In this document: positions 63,316 to 64,000 of the stretch, piece by piece
Layout of the letters: each line of letters opens with the position of its first letter
Position numbering within the stretch: position 1 is the first letter of the stretch
Assembly: GCA_033032865.1 (NCBI GenBank)
Contig: JAWHQI010000065.1
Location: 5,394,001-5,458,000, forward strand
Source: Dactylorhiza incarnata
Lineage: Eukaryota; Streptophyta; Magnoliopsida; Asparagales; Orchidaceae
DNA: 64,000 nt
Direction: 5' to 3'
Made by a program: the position numbers and the translations under genes
Notes under the pieces: generated by a model
What the model was told of the DNA's origin: nothing
Databases searched by the model: none
Seen by the model: the letters and a program-made list of their open reading frames with translations, nothing else

Positions 63316-63535
63316 CATGTCGGCCATCCAGCTCGCGAAGAACCCGGTGCTGCATGGGAGGAGCAAGCATATCGAGACTCAATATCATTTTCTTCGGGAG
63401 CAAATGGAGCAGAAGACCGTGGAGGTCGTGTATTGCCCTACCGGAGAGCAGGTCGCGTATATTTTCACTAAGGCTTTGAAGGTGGAGACGTTCGCGAAGC
63501 TCAAAGGCAAGCTCGGCATGTGCTGCCAAGCTTGA
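63116..63535 (+). pseudogene. E4 RNase H C-terminal part, frameshifted
   Basis: In the frame +1 relative to pol: [51 protein letters not shown] and SKHIETQYHFLREQ. This is the standard C-terminal half of copia RNase H with its catalytic Glu (CEAEY). The usual Asp in the next motif appears as Asn (VNNMSA instead of .DN.SA). It ends at TGA 63533-63535. Confidence 0.85.
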
Positions 63536-63544
63536 GGGGGAGTT
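63532..63544 (+). promoter_or_regulatory. E4 polypurine tract
   Basis: TTGAGGGGGAGTT directly precedes the 3' LTR start TGTTGG. It overlaps the pol stop codon. Confidence 0.85.
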
Positions 63545-64000
63545 TGTTGGTTTTGAGCTGTGTTGACTTGGTCAACAAGTTTTATTTAAAAGCTTTTATT
63601 ATTAAGTTTTTAAGATGTATAGGTGGAGGAGAGAGAGAGCCGCATTTATTGCGGAGAGAGAATTTGTTTGGTTTTACTTTGCCTATAAATAGGCGTGTAA
63701 CCCTTTGATTTTTGAGTAGAGGTGAATAGAAGAAATTGAGTTTAAGTTTATGTAGAAACTAGAGAGAGAGAGAGGAAAGAGTGGCATGAGATTTTTTTTC
63801 TGGCAGAAATATAGAGTGTAGAGAGAGAGTGAGATTTAGAGTTTAATTCCCGCAGGAACTCATCTCGGTGGAATAGTTTTTTTTTTCTCGCATTCCTCTC
63901 TCGCCAGCCCGTCTCCCGCAGGTTTTTCCCGCCTGGAAGTTCTCGCCCAGTCCTTCTCGCCGCAGGGGGTTCTCGCGTGGAGGAGCATCTCGCCAAGTTG
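63545..64000 (+). repeat. E4 3' LTR (cut by the window end)
   Basis: It matches 58515 onward with very few changes, apart from a short insertion at about 63755-63785 (ACTAGAGAGAGAGAGAGGAAAG). The CTCGCC-rich part begins at about 63896. Confidence 0.92.

Larger units (their letters stand above)
58515..64000 (+). mobile_element. E4: Ty1/copia element, nearly complete, running off the window
   Basis: The 5' LTR is 58515-59356 and the 3' LTR starts at 63545. GTATG at 58510-58514 is the target duplication; the intact GCTTGTATGGAG site exists in the duplicate at 56317-56328. Order is primer site, gag, protease, integrase, reverse transcriptase, RNase H. Defects seen are a frameshift at the gag start, an in-frame TAA between gag and pol, and a small deletion in RNase H. 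Confidence 0.93.

Overview
This window looks like nuclear heterochromatin of a flowering plant with a large, repeat-rich genome. I see no host gene that I can support. Nearly every base belongs to a transposable element, and most elements sit inside other elements. Plant origin is inferred from plant-type Ty3/gypsy lineages (Tat-like with two RNase H domains, Athila-like gag, a chromodomain chromovirus), Ty1/copia elements, CACTA ends with 3-bp target duplications, tRNA-Met and tRNA-Asp primer sites, and short GT-AG introns. The species cannot be named from the sequence.

Left part (1-18624). A minus-strand copia element (C) covers 8234-9699 and 16769-18624. Its gag is split by a complete Athila-like element that carries gag and protease only (A, 9700-16763, target duplication CTCCT). 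A Tat-type LTR remnant (7011-8233) abuts C. An Athila-related LTR (1-1181 plus 6934-7010, minus strand) abuts that remnant, and this LTR is itself split by a short Tat-type element (E1, 1182-6928, duplication GTAGA). The E1 LTRs are mostly a 50-bp hairpin minisatellite, and its only gene is a shortened gag.

Middle part (18625-51200). A minus-strand gypsy element (G) is the oldest layer. Its gag is cut twice, 268 bp apart. The first cut is by a decayed plus-strand chromovirus (E3, 19195-31515, duplication CTCTA), whose own gag holds a 4.9-kb non-autonomous CACTA transposon (21189-26101, duplication TAG). The second cut is by a 13-kb Tat element (E2, 31784-44840, minus strand). G ends in a probable 5.7-kb LTR (45448-51200).

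Right part (51201-64000). It holds a copia-like element with an internal deletion (S, 51589-55495, duplication CGGCT), a block of local duplications and small DNA elements including a MITE with a 9-bp duplication, and a nearly complete copia element (E4, from 58515 past the window end).

The most interesting object is in E2. Between its integrase gene and 3' LTR, on the strand opposite to gag-pol, lie two head-to-tail intron-containing genes (33018-34184 and 34648-36415). Each is preceded by the same GGCTATAAATA core promoter. The splice sites join in phase, and the first gene is intact over a predicted 322 residues. A second theme is that GGCGAG/CTCGCC words and palindromes recur in the LTRs or leaders of several unrelated retroelements here.
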